Assembly: GCF_032854445.1 (NCBI RefSeq)
Contig: NC_088307.1
Location: 3,102,001-3,166,000 of the forward strand
Direction of reading: 5' to 3'
DNA length: 64,000 nt
DNA from: Liolophura sinensis
Lineage: Eukaryota > Mollusca > Polyplacophora > Chitonida > Chitonidae
The notes under the pieces are model-generated. The model saw only the letters and a list, made by a program, of their open reading frames with translations. It was not told where the DNA came from and did not search any database. Every line of letters begins with the position of its first letter. The stretch's first letter is position 1. This document shows, one piece after another, positions 44,331 to 56,119 of the stretch. Position numbers and translations under genes: made by a program.

Positions 44331-45101
44331 GCATGTTCCTGGACACTTGTGGTAAACTGTTTTGATCAGCATTAGTGTGCCCGTTTTGGACTAACGGTGT
44401 TGTGATGACAACACGGCATTTTGAGTAATTCTATTGAGCGGTGACGTCTAATAAATTGCAACTGACATCCCTGCTTTTTGTATTTTATTCTGCTTAAGCC
44501 CTGAAGCTGTAAACATATTTACATTTATTTATTTAACCAATCTGTTTCGTAATTGTGTCTAATTCCCCTTAACCCGGGATAAGGGTCTTACCGTCATCGT
44601 CTTGAATTATATCACCAATACATATTTTGATTACCCACAACTTACATACGGTTATAGTACACTATTTGGATATTCATTTCATTCATTTTTTAGAACATTT
44701 CTTTGCACCTTTGTTAAATCGTTAAAATTCCGTCCTGGTGTCGTATTTTATACACTATCTTAGTTCTTTGGTGTTTTGTATTCATCGTCGTTGTGGAACT
44801 GGTTGACAGCTTGTATACGAATGTCTCTTTCGGCGCATTGATTTACATGAGCATTTAGAGAAAAACCCTCACTGAGTTAAATTGATCGGATTTCATTGGC
44901 TACCTGTGACCATTTGCCTACCATCACAGTATTCTCGCTGTTCCGTTTTTTCACTCCATGATGTTGTCTTTTGTTATATTTGAGTGAGTCTGTATAAAAA
45001 TTGGAGTTATTTTGGATTCTAGAAGCTTTTTGACTAATTTTCATCTCACCAAAAAAAAAAAAGCAAGAAAAATCAAAGTCAAAAAAATAAATAAATAAAA
45101 A
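44331..45101. other. Unique DNA with family R fragment
   Basis: 44,740-44,920 matches family R ('agttctttggtgttttgt', 'gtatacgaatgtctctttcg'). The remainder is AT-rich without a gene. Confidence 0.45.
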
Positions 45102-45506
45102 AGTGTTTGGAAGGGCGGTGGAGTGCGTGGGTGTTTGGATGGGCGGTGGAGGGCGTGGGTGTTTAAATGCACACTGGAATGCGTGGGTGTTTGGATGGGC
45201 GGTGGAGTGCGTGGGTGTTTAGATGGGCGGTGGAGTGCGTGGGTGTTTGGATGGGCGGTGGAGTGCGTGGGTGTTTAAATGCACACTGGAATGCGTGGGT
45301 GTTTGGATGGGCGGTGGAGTGCGTGGGTGTTTAGATGGGCGGCGGACTGCGTGGGTGTTTGGATGGGCGGTGGAGTGCTTGGGTGTTTAGATGGGCGGTG
45401 GAGTGCGTGGGTGTTTGGATGGGCGGTGGAGTGCTTGGGTGTTTGGATGCTTGTTGAAGTGCGTGGGTGTTTACATGCACACTGGAGTGCGTGGGTGTTT
45501 GGAGGC
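45102..45506. repeat. 28-bp minisatellite, about 14 copies
   Basis: Unit GTGTTTGGATGGGCGGTGGA plus GTGCGTGG. A distinctive variant (TTTAAATGCACACTGGAATG) appears at about 45,160 and 45,272, suggesting a 112-bp block duplication. Confidence 0.95.
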
Positions 45507-45800
45507 GTCTGCCGTAAGATGCCATCAATTTTTTAGTTAATTTTAGTTTAGAAAATCATATCACCAGAAAAAGACGTGTGTTTACCAAAAATCAATGTCA
45601 TTCGTTACGAAGATTTAGCCCATATCATTAATATTTGATAACTCATCTTACGAACATTTACATTAACACATCTCAATGTGGACAAATTCAATGCCAGAGT
45701 AGCATAAGTGCAAGACGATGATTGCTATTAAGAAAGAACCGACATGTCATGGCCACAAGTTTTCTGGCGGTTCATGATCAACGAAGCGTCTCAGCACGTT

Positions 45801-46063
45801 GATTTATTTACTTACTTGGAGTTTTAAGCCTCACTCAAAATGATTACATTAATATGACAGTGAAGAGCATTCTGGTGGGAGGAAAATAGCAGAACCCATG
45901 GAAATCTACGACTATCCGGAGGTTTCTAGCAGATCTTCCAACTTACGGCCGGATAGTAAGCGAGCACGAGCTGTACTTGAACCCAGTGCGAGCGACTGCA
46001 TTGATGAGAGATTTCTGGGTTATTCTGGCGCGCTAGTACGCCGATTACAAGGCCACGGAAACC
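45801..46063 (-). mobile_element. Diverged tRNA-derived SINE with short TSD
   Basis: Full-length but heavily substituted copy of the main family, flanked by TCAGCAC (45,791-45,797 and about 46,067-46,073). Confidence 0.75.
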
Positions 46064-46073
46064 CGTTCAGCAC

Positions 46074-46716
46074 TCTGAGATGATCAGAAAGACGCTTAGG
46101 TGAAATACAGCAAGCGGAACTAACGGGGAACACGCGAAGTTGTCACGTAAACCTGTGTAGTCCCACTTCAGTCATAGGTTGATTTATATCGATGAACGGT
46201 TCATCGGTAGCTCATTCTGCGACTGCCTTCCTCTTGGATCTTCCATTTGCAATTTGTGAAACAAACATGGATGTTTTGACACACATGCCAAACGAGATGA
46301 CTGGATTTGATTTAAATACGCCTCAGCGCAAGGAAGAAGCAAAGTGCTCTCTGTAGATTTCTCCGGAGGGGGGATGGCTTTCATCTGACACTAATTTCGA
46401 TGTAAACTCCAGATAATTATATTAATTCATTTGCTATAAACTGATTATAAGATTATCTGTGTGGTTTTTGCGATACTGTGATAAGAATTTAAATACCCTA
46501 GCCGATTCCAAAATCCAATTTGTTTGAAGGATTAAATCACTATAAAGTCCAAGCCCTAGGGTAAATATTATTTCTGCTTGGATACTGCTTGTGTATTTCT
46601 GCTTACTATGCTGTTGCCGTATTACCAGTGAAACAAAGTGAGCGTTTGAAGTCAAATGCTCGATGGTCATAATTACGTTACGTTTTACAACAGGGTCATG
46701 CCTTCAGCAGTACAGC
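46074..46716. other. Unique DNA
   Basis: No gene or repeat supported. Confidence 0.35.
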
Positions 46717-46717
46717 C

Positions 46718-46773
<56 letters not shown>

Positions 46774-46909
46774 GGACGGACGGACGGACGGACGGACGGA
46801 CGGACGGACGGACGGGCGGGCGGGCGGGCGGGCAGGCAGGCAGACAGACAGACAGACAGACAGGCAGGCAGGCAGGCAGGCAGGCAGACAGGCAGGGAGG
46901 CAGACATGC

Positions 46910-46941
<32 letters not shown>
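46717..46941. repeat. Tetranucleotide mosaic array
   Basis: Homogeneous blocks in strict 4-bp phase: CAGA, then CGGA (from about 46,773), CGGG (about 46,813), CAGG (about 46,833), CAGA, CAGG, a short interrupted part, then CAGA. Open frames through it (Arg/Thr/Asp or Ser/Val/Cys/Leu repeats) are artefacts. Confidence 0.97.
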
Positions 46942-47171
46942 TTACTACATGTACTTTCTCTCTGCATTGTTCCACGCCTTTTTTACCCCCAAAAACCTTA
47001 AAGACAGGAGATTTTTAAAACTTTTTATAGGACGACGCCATTCCCGAAAAATAATTGTATAAAACAATGAGTGGTACAGCACTATCACATCCTGTGAGGG
47101 TTTTTCCCCTTATGGTTAAGACAGCTCTCGGGTTAAAAGAAAAACAGTTTTTGTCGATACTGCGCGAAATG

Positions 47172-47213
47172 AAGCATACATGCATGCATACATACATACA
47201 TACATACATACAT

Positions 47214-47254
<41 letters not shown>

Positions 47255-47302
47255 TATGCCGACAGACAGACAGACAGACATACAGACATACATACATACA
47301 TA
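47172..47302. repeat. CATA/CAGA tetranucleotide array
   Basis: CATG/CATA block, CAGA block, an interruption (ATATGCCG), CAGA, then CATA again. The same CAGA motif as the array 230 bp upstream. Confidence 0.95.
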
Positions 47303-49172
47303 GGCCTGTATGTGCCTTGAGCTACATCGGTCATATCTATAAGTATCATCGATTACCTTGCATGCGTCCAGCAGTTATGTACTGAGAAGTAGACGGAAGC
47401 TGATTTCCTCTACACTCTCCATACAGACCGATAAAGCGCTGATGTCGAGTGGAAACTGTTCGGGTGTTTCCGGAAGACCAGACACTGTCGGAAACGGTCG
47501 ATGGGTTGGAATAGACAATGATTGACAGCCACGTAGAATTACTAATCAGTGTTAATTGTGCGGACGAGTTTCGTCTGACTGGCTGTCACAGACACGTGAT
47601 ATCGTGCCGTGAACTTTGTCAGTCTGCGTTTTAAGAATGTTCTGGAAGCTTTATCTGTTTGCCATGGTTCTTACTGAAGCTGTTTTATCACACTGGATGG
47701 GAGCGGTCCTCGGCTTAGATTTAAATAGTATTTATGGCGCCTAGCAATGATCAACTAAACAGGTGAGCGGATAATTAAATAAATCGAACAGTGATCGCTA
47801 CCGGAAATTATGCTAATGGCACCTTCTTTCTTGTCATCCTACTAACATTCCCAGTGTCATGCAATGAATTTCCATGTGAATACACGCCGGCAAAATCTTT
47901 ACGCTCGGCCACTCAGGACTCGTTCTGGTATGATGACACAACAGTGTTTAAAGTATTACAGGAGCAAAACGCTTACTTGATCTGTATAATCTGTACGAAC
48001 TTTGGAGAATTTTATACAAGATAAAGCACCTTGCACTCAGACAGAGAAGCCGTGTATCATAAGCATTCCCCTGAGAAGAACACAAACATCCCGTCCTTTG
48101 ATGAATGGATGGACGATTATGGCTTAACGTCTCATCGGCAATATTTTAGCCATATCGTGAAGAGAATATGTTTAAAACAAAAAACAAGAGAGTTCGGTCC
48201 TTTGAAGAAAGCATTGCATTCATTGACCATTATGGGCACTATTTAGGCAATTTAACATTGAATGTTTATTCTTGTTTTAAGCACCACTTACGACAAAAGG
48301 GCAACAGTGAGACAGGCTTATTTAGGGGATGCTAGATGCTATGATTCTTGCATGGCGGTGTAAAGGGGTATTGACCATCCATTAATTATGCCTTGACTGG
48401 AAGCTCTATAGATTACACATCTGCTTTGCATGATCCAAGGTGTTTTCTTACACCATGGTATTTTTCAACTGTTTTGGAACCCTTGATCCAGCTTTGACAG
48501 AAGTTGTCCCCGCTGTAAACACGCGATGGTTGATATCCATCGCTTTGCTTGAGGGTTCAAATCTGGCTCGTCGCTCACAAAATATTATGTTGAACACAAA
48601 AGGAAATAGTAAACGTAAGAAAATGACTTCGGAATCACAACCTAGATGGTAGAAAGACAATGGAATATTTCCTCCACGCTGATCGGTTCATGCTCCAGTA
48701 AATGACGCGGCACCTCCCACGTGACCTGGTTACACCCGGGCGCTTAGTGTTGACTTCTTACACAGTTCCGATATCGCGTTACCCGGGAAGCAGATTCCAA
48801 GATGGCTTTTTTCTCCACGGTAAGAGGATTGTCGTCATCTCCGGGTCGAAAGATGCAGACAAAATACAAATATTGAAAGATGGGCCGCACTGATTCTCTA
48901 AAAAGGTGATTCCGTGAGAAGACTTTTATCTGCCTACTCCAGCTGTGTGGGACGGGACGAATGATGGATACGGGAGTCTTATTAAGGCTGTACGGGAATA
49001 TTTGTATGCCTCATGGAGCCAGGTTGTCGGTCGGTCCAAATATGACCTGCATCGCGATGGCCTTCAAAACAGCATCTTGTTATAGAGTATGTTTGCTTTG
49101 AGCGAGTGTTATGATCATTAAATCTAAAGTGCAGCCATAAATCTGGGGAGCGACACTATTGTCAGCAGGAAA
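47303..49172. other. Unique DNA with family K fragment
   Basis: 47,420-47,580 resembles the family K pieces at 3.7 and 10.7 kb. Frames at 47,791-48,024 and 48,031-48,246 are adjacent but have no recognisable domain or splice structure. No gene called. Confidence 0.35.
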
Positions 49173-49182
49173 CAAGCCAGTC

Positions 49183-49543
49183 AAGTGATTGAGTGAGTGC
49201 TTGCGGTTTAATGTAGCACTTAACAATTTTTCAGTCATATGACGACGAAGGAACCCTTAGAGTGTATGTAATGTGCCTCCCTGTTGCAGGACGGATTTCC
49301 ACCACTTTTTTCTCTAGTGCAGCATCACTGAGACGACTTACCGAAGGCAAGTAAGCCGTCCAGCCCGAGCCATTATACTGATACGCGTCAACCAGTCGTT
49401 GCACTATCCTCTTCATGCCTAACGCCAAGCGCAGAAGTTACAACTTCTTTTTTTAAAGTCTTAGATATGACTGGACCCAGGATTGATCCTGAATCTACCA
49501 CTCCCGAAGCGGACCGGCTACCAACTGTGCTATCGGGGCTGGT
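49183..49543 (-). mobile_element. Full-length SINE (gtgag-tail family), 10-bp TSD
   Basis: Direct repeats CAAGCCAGTC at 49,173-49,182 and 49,544-49,553. On the minus strand: tRNA-like head CCCCGATAGCACAGTTGGTA (A box), GATTCAGGATCAATCCTGG (B-box region), body, then 'aattgttaagtgctacatta' and CACTCACTCAATC. The best reference copy for this family in the window. Confidence 0.93.
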
Positions 49544-49978
49544 CAAGCCAGTCGAAACACTCTTCCAAACTGTAAAGAGCACAGACCATCTGTAATGGTA
49601 GATCCACACAGTAAAAGTGGCATTCTTGCAACAACAACATAACTGGCCTGAATTATGTCCCCACATTTAGAAGATGATTAATAATAAAGCTTTGATGAAA
49701 AGTTTGTGTGTCAAAATATGGTGGACTTCTTCGGAATATTTTACATGTATGTCTGTATAACAGCATGCGGCTTTTGTCCAGTGTACGGTTATTTAGACGA
49801 CTTTATCTCTTGTGATCTTGCTTATATTTTCACTTGTTTATATTTTTTATGCAGGTAGCATGGAAAAATGTCAGATTTTTTTCTGAAATACCTGATAATC
49901 GATCTATAACTGCTTTATTGCCCAGATGACATTGTACAATAATGGAGTGTAGGATAAAGGACAGCACAAGAGAGAGGG

Positions 49979-50915
49979 ATGGGTATCGGACAGTCTGGGG
50001 ATATTGGACTGATGATGGGTGGTGGTATCGGACAGAGTCTGTGGATATTGGGCAGATTTTGGGTGGTGGTATCGGACAGAGTCTGGGGATATTGGACTGA
50101 TTCTGGGTGGTGGTATCGGAAAGTGTCTGTGGATATTGGACAGATTTTGGGTGGTGGTATCGGACAGAGTCTGTGGATATTGGACAGATTCTGGAATGGT
50201 GGTATCAGACAGAGTCTGGGGATATTGGACAGATTTTGGGATGGTGGTATTGGACAGAGTCCCGGAATATTGGACAGATTTTGGATGATGGTATCGGACA
50301 GAGTCTGGGAATATTGGACAGATTTTGGGTGGTGGTATCGGACAGAGCCCCGGAATTTTGGACAGATTCTGGGATGGTGGTACCGGACACAGCCCCGGAA
50401 TATTGGACAGATTTTGGGATGGTGGTATCGGACACAGCCCGGGGATATTGGAGAGATTTTGAGTGGTAGTATCGGACAGAACCCAGAATATTGGACAGGT
50501 TTTGAGATGGTGGTACCGGACAGAGTCCCGGAATATTGGACAGATTTTGGATGGTGGTATCGGACAGAGTCTGGGAATATTGGACAGATTTTGGGTGGTT
50601 TTATCGGACAGAGCCCCGGAATTTTGTACAGATTCTGGGATGGTGGTACCGGACAGAGCCCCGGAATATTGGACAGATTCTGGAATGGTGGTATCGGACA
50701 GAGTCTGGGAATATTGGACAGATTTTGGGTGGTTTTATCGGACAGAGCCCCGGAATTTTGTACAGATTCTGGGATGGTGGTACCGGACAGAGCCCCGGAA
50801 TATTGGACAGATTCTGGAATGGTGGTATCGGACAGAGTCTGGGGATATTGGACAGATTTTGGGTGGTGGCACCGGACAGAGCCCGGGGATATTGGACTGA
50901 TTCTGATTGACTGAG
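49979..50915. repeat. 44/45-bp minisatellite, about 21 copies
   Basis: Unit GTGGTATCGGACAGAGTCTG plus GGGATATTGGACAGATTTTG plus GGTG, with an extra-base variant (GGATGG). Degenerate copies continue to about 51,130 ('ggacagagcccgg'). The + strand lacks stops in all three frames, giving a 311-codon frame of repeated WWYRTE and ILDRFW motifs; judged a repeat by-product. Confidence 0.95.
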
Positions 50916-51415
50916 AACATGGGGATTTTGAACAAAGCCCTAGAATGTGGGGTGAGGATTACCGGACAGAGCCCGGTGATACTGGGTAGAGCCTTGGGGA
51001 AGGGAGGGGGTGGGGTCGTGTACATGTCGGAGCTTAGGGTATATTGATCAGAGCCTTGCGGCCAGATCCTGAGGGATGTTGAACAGATACTGGGGGGTAT
51101 AGGACAGAACCTGTAGGCTATAGGACATAGCCTTCGAGGGAACCCAAGGGATAGGCCTACGATAGGCTAGTGCGAAGCGTAATGGGATATGTCAAGTACC
51201 AGTAGGCTCTTTGTCGGTGTACTTCAACTGGGTGTCTACTGCATGACGTTCCAGTGAGGTAGCACTGCAAATATGTCGGTACTAAGACCTACTTGCTATA
51301 TAAGACAGCGACGTGATATGATCGAAGTTATGCTGAACGAGTCGTTAAACCAGACGCAGATTTAAAAGGCATCCCTTCGCTTTAATACATCTGACAGTCT
51401 ATTGTCGACTTTAAA
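50916..51415. other. Decayed array edge and unique DNA
   Basis: 50,916-51,130 holds worn copies of the preceding minisatellite; the rest shows no feature. Confidence 0.5.
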
Positions 51416-51424
51416 CTGTTCACA

Positions 51425-51745
51425 AGTCTTCCATACAGAAGTTATAGATCACATAAATGACACACAAGTATATCATACAAGTATATTCACAAGTATATCA
51501 TACAGAAGTTATAGATCACATAAATGACACACAAGAATCATACAGAAGTTATAGATCACATAAATGACACACAAGTATATCATACAAGTATATTCACAAG
51601 TATATCATACAGAAGTTATAGATCACATAAATGACACACAAGAATCATACAGAGGTTATAGATCACATAAATGACACACAAGTATATCATACCAGTATAT
51701 TCACAAGTATATCATACAGAAGTTATAGATCACATAAATGACGCC
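51425..51745. repeat. 107-bp tandem repeat, three copies
   Basis: 'agttatagatcacataaatg' recurs at 51,440, 51,507, 51,547, 51,613, 51,654 and 51,720, i.e. alternating spacings of about 67 and 40 bp within a 107-bp period. Contains 'caagtatatcatac' sub-repeats. Confidence 0.92.
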
Positions 51746-52879
51746 TGATTTGTACCTTGACACGTGTAATGTGTTAGGATTGTTTATGGCTGTGAATCAC
51801 TCAAAATCTTTCATGTAAGCCATTCAGAAAGCGAATTTGCATCATGCAGTATGTGTACGGCATTAAAAAAGTAAGTCAACAAAGAAAGACGTGCGTGGGC
51901 AAAGTGAGTCAGTTCTCAAGCTGAATTGCCATACTTTTATAAAGGGTCAGTGACATGTGGGTTGGAACCTCATTTCCGTGAACATTGTCTAACTAGTAAG
52001 GTTTGCAGATCTATTTGAAATCTACTGCGGCCATTTTTGATCTTGCCTCTGGAGAAAAATGGCGGGATTTTTCTGGGAGATACGGGCTAATATGAGATAA
52101 TATTTTGATGAAAAACCCATGGAAGAAAAATCAATCGTCAAACCCTATCTGACAGAGGATGGTCAGAAAAGTAAAATTTTCGATGGCATTACTGACATGA
52201 TCTAGTAACGTAGTAAATAATTGAGTAAATTACATTTTATGATGTAAACATTTTTCTTTGTGACAAGATTGAAGAGGAAGTTGCTATTACGTACTGTCTG
52301 TTGGGAACATTAAATGCAGCCAGTTTTACTTTCTAAGTTGCAGTTTCTGGTATTGACACATGTTCCAAATTGTCCTTTGTATTGTTATATGACATTTAAA
52401 GAGAAAAACAATTTAAAAAACAGGTTTTAATCTAGGAAGCGATTTTAGAGTTAAGACAAAATTTGCATGACAACATAAATTTTGGGTAAGTTATTGTAAA
52501 ACAAATTTCAGCTAAAAATTCAGAAAGGAACATACCAAGTTTAATGATTGAAATTTAAACTCAAGTCTAAGATCGCTTCATGATCACGGGATCCGGTACA
52601 TTAATTTCACCAGTTTTTCATGCAGAGGGATTGCGATAGTCTAGTTTAAATACTTCATATGCAGAAAATAACAGGGCTGGCAGCTAAGAAATGCTTGTAT
52701 TATTTGGAAAGCCGCAACGAGGAAGTCTATGTGCTTCAAATGCAGGAGAAAGCGGACTGACAGCAAGAAAAAAAATTGCTAGCCGGCGTCGATGGGGAAA
52801 AAGAGTATCAAAGACATTGGTTGTCTCTTTACTTGAGGGCTGAAGAGCTCGGTTGAATGGCCCTGATAAAAGTCTAGGA
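51746..52879. other. AT-rich unique DNA
   Basis: No gene or repeat family supported. Confidence 0.4.
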
Positions 52880-53329
52880 CAAATATACTCAGCGACGATG
52901 CGCAAGAGTCATGCAATCTGTGGTGATATTTTGCTGGTTTCCTTTGAGCAAATGGGGGCATTCTTCTGTTGTGTGTAAGACATTCACTAATGCGGTATTC
53001 GACCAACGGCGGAGACGACAACTGCTTTTGAGTGTATGTTGTTTATAGACGAAGGCTGAAGTCGGACAAACAACCTGGCAATCGGATCTGTTGTTGAACA
53101 TAATGGTGCCTGTGTTGGAGTCTCGTCTGGTCACGGATCGCTCTTCAAACAAGATTTTCTGGTCAGATAAACGCTACAAGTTACAAGAGTACTTCATTGA
53201 CAATGACACAATCGATAGCTAATCATTCTCTAAAGAAAAGTAAAATTTAACTAGATAAAATTGTTCTCGACAAGAGGGATAGTTTCAATTCTGACATTGC
53301 GAACTGCCCTCACTTGGGCAGCAATATAC

Positions 53330-53880
53330 GGAAGGGTCCTGTGTGTTATGTGACGATTTCAATCAACGTCACGAGTAATTACTACAAAAACCTGTGTGTC
53401 AAGGGTCATGAAAAGCATTCACCTTAGGATTCGAAAGTTTTATAAATGAGCATAATTCTCTCGTAAGTAAATATGGTCAGATCGTTCAGAATTACTGGCA
53501 CTCTGCTTCGTGATTGCGTCTGGTTTCACTTAGCCGGGATTGGGAGTAGTATATTCTTCGTGTTGAATTAGATCGCCACATTGGATACATGAACGGTTGC
53601 AATCGAACCGCAACTGAGATACATATTTTATTATCAACAACTTATATACTCGTATGATATACGATTTGAATACTGAATTTATCCATTCGCCTAGAAGACA
53701 CATGTACCTTGCGCTTTTCCACCAATATTGAAAGCTGTTGACTGCTTCTCTTTCCATGATTCCGTCCTAATTTAGTACTTTAACTGATTTATGTTTGACG
53801 TCGTTTTGGGAATTGATCCCACGACTGTTAACCTGGAACGTCCATGTTGATTGACTGCTGGTAGGTTGGTAATGTTAGAT
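53330..53880 (+). repeat. Dispersed repeat family R
   Basis: Matches 25,460-25,900 block by block ('cgcaactgagatacatattt', 'caacttatatactcgtatg', 'ccattcgcctagaaga', 'ttgactgcttctctttcc', 'ttgggaattgatcccacg'). Confidence 0.75.
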
Positions 53881-54572
53881 TAAGATAGCATAAACTCGAG
53901 ATTTTTCTGCTTCCCCTGTTTTTACTACATTGCTGGCAATATGCGGTCGGAAGCTGTCAGAGGATCTAGCTGAAATTGCACAGTGACTAACGGTGTCAAC
54001 CAAACGTCAACCAACTCTGAATAATATTCAAATGTAGCCCAGAACATAGAAGAGAATAAAACAACTCCATGCTGTCTGTCTTAAATGGTTCTACGGCATG
54101 AAACATTCATTCGAAATATTTCTAACGGCATGATATAATTAAGACGCACAGCATAGAGAGAAAAACCAAAGCAGCGACGAGAGTCTGATAGCTAGCAAAT
54201 GGTCACGCGTAACAGGTGAAATACGGTCTCTTGTCAGTCTACCTCAGTTAGGGTTTTATTCTGTTCATGTAAATGCATACTGCATAAATGCAGTAGCAAA
54301 TTACATGCCCCCGAACACCATGGCGTAGGCAGAATTAGGTAAAAAATATGCGGCGATGCTAATTGCAATCTATTGGACGTCATTGATTACCATTGCCTTA
54401 AAGGTTCAAGAGGTGAAAGTATTTATGATGAAAACTCCATATGTATTTATAGAATGTCGTTTATGTCACACACAGAAGGGTTTGCTTAATTTGTTCTGTT
54501 TTAGACGTAGATATTTTTTCAGCGACAGTAGTCCCAGGCCGTTGAACACAGGGGCCAAAATACAATGTGTAT

Positions 54573-54676
54573 TGATTTATCTATTTCTTGTGTATTTATT
54601 TGATTTATGTTTTACGCCGTGCTGAAGCTTAATAACATTTCACAATACGATGCGTCACCATCCGACCAACAACAGG
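54573..54676 (-). repeat. SINE 3' fragment
   Basis: 'gatttatgttttacgccgtg' and 'cacaatacgatgcgtcacc': worn 3' end of the main SINE family. Confidence 0.6.
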
Positions 54677-56119
54677 TTATGACCTGTGTGAGGTTTATCT
54701 ATAAATGTAACTGGGTTTAAATGAGACCGTCAATACTCTTCCGTCTGATCCAAGGAGTTACGCTATGGCCAAACCCAAAGGTGTATGCTTTTACCTGATC
54801 CCAGAAATTACGATATGGATCAAAGGCATAGCTGTGTTTAATTTAAGCCTGTTTGGCTTATTTTTAATCTCAGTATAAGCTTATTAAGCAAATCATTTAA
54901 TAACAACCAATACAGGTATCATATGATCAGAGAGATTCATGAAGGAAAGGTAAATAAGCGTGGTGTCGACTCAAAAGATAAAATAGTTCAAAAGCGGAAT
55001 TTTAAACTTGTGACTGTTTTGCAAAGAGGGTATATCCGCTCAGTAAATTAACTCAGAATGAATATCCGTCAGCTATACTGTGATATCGGTCGTCTAAGAG
55101 GCTTTGAATCACATAGAAATGCACCCTAGATTTGAAGGCCAGAGCGGCTCCAGTCTTTAGTTGTGTCGAGTTCGATGTCCATCTAAGCAGCCTGGAATCT
55201 ACTGATAAGGAATGTTACTGACAAGTAAGCTATCTCACCAAACTTCCGCACAATGCTCAACAAGATGTAATACAGCTCAAGTCGTGCTCATTTCAATGTG
55301 TCTGCCTATCGACCTGGTTGCATTTCATCACATGTCGGAATTGGCAATAATATGGAGATTAGTCTGGTTCATATTGATTAGCTCTTGCATAACCGACGGC
55401 GGAAAAGGTGTCATTTGTCAACGTTTCAAGGACAAAAACTTTTTTGAAAATTAAAGAGAGAAACCGTTCACATTGTCTTCCGAGCAGTAAAGACTAGTTT
55501 TCTCCTCTGTAATCCTTTTGTTCTTCATCTTTCATAATTAAACTCAGTCCCAGCAGACTAGTGTTTGTGTCGCCTTTATGTCGCCGGCCAAGAATTCAGA
55601 TGTAAAAGCAAGTCATATTGTTTAAGGTCGATGATGAAAGACGTGGGATTGAAAGAATTCAGTGTAGAAACTCATATGCCTTTAACAGTGTACTTTAACA
55701 CCAGAAATGATGTAAGCCTACTATTTCTGTAATCGCACGATCACGTTTTCACATTGTTTGAGAACAAAAATTTAGATAATATGAAAATTTACCCATATAC
55801 GAAGGTCTATGTTTCAACGAGCAAGGCGCAGATGGTTGTGGTTTCGGATCGGGCTCCGCCTGCTTTTTCCCACCATAATGCTGGCCACCTAGAAGAAACA
55901 CAAACAATTTCAGCCCAAGTATGGTCCCATATGACGTATTGAAAAAAGCCTCTGCAGCAATTAGTTTTATAAATGACTCGACCAAAAACATACACCGAAA
56001 GCCATTTTTTACGCCTGTCAAATTACACTAAAAATTATTATTTATTTATTTTCTGCAGCTGGCGTAATTTATGTTATATTTGTAGCTTTTATTCCGATAA
56101 CAAATGGTTTACACAGTGT

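Larger units (their letters stand above)
52880..56110 (+). repeat. Tandem module M, copy 1
   Basis: Shared blocks with copies 2 and 3 in the same order: 'gtgtgtaagacattc.ctaat', 'gtctcgtctggtcacggatc', 'gtcggaagctgtcagagg', the 'ttaatttaagcctgtttggc' block, 'gtgtctgcctatcgacctgg', 'tttgtcaacgtttcaaggac' and 'ggtttacacagtgtttgtat'. It contains family R (about 53,330-53,880) and a SINE fragment (54,573-54,676). No coding region identified. Confidence 0.75.

Noticed and set aside
47791-48246. Two adjacent 71-77 codon frames as exons
   Set aside because: No recognisable domain, no consensus splice sites joining them, and a stop between them.
49979-50914. 311-codon open frame (largest in the window)
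   Set aside because: It is produced entirely by a 44/45-bp tandem repeat lacking stops, with equivalent frames in the other phases; no start context, domain or unique sequence.
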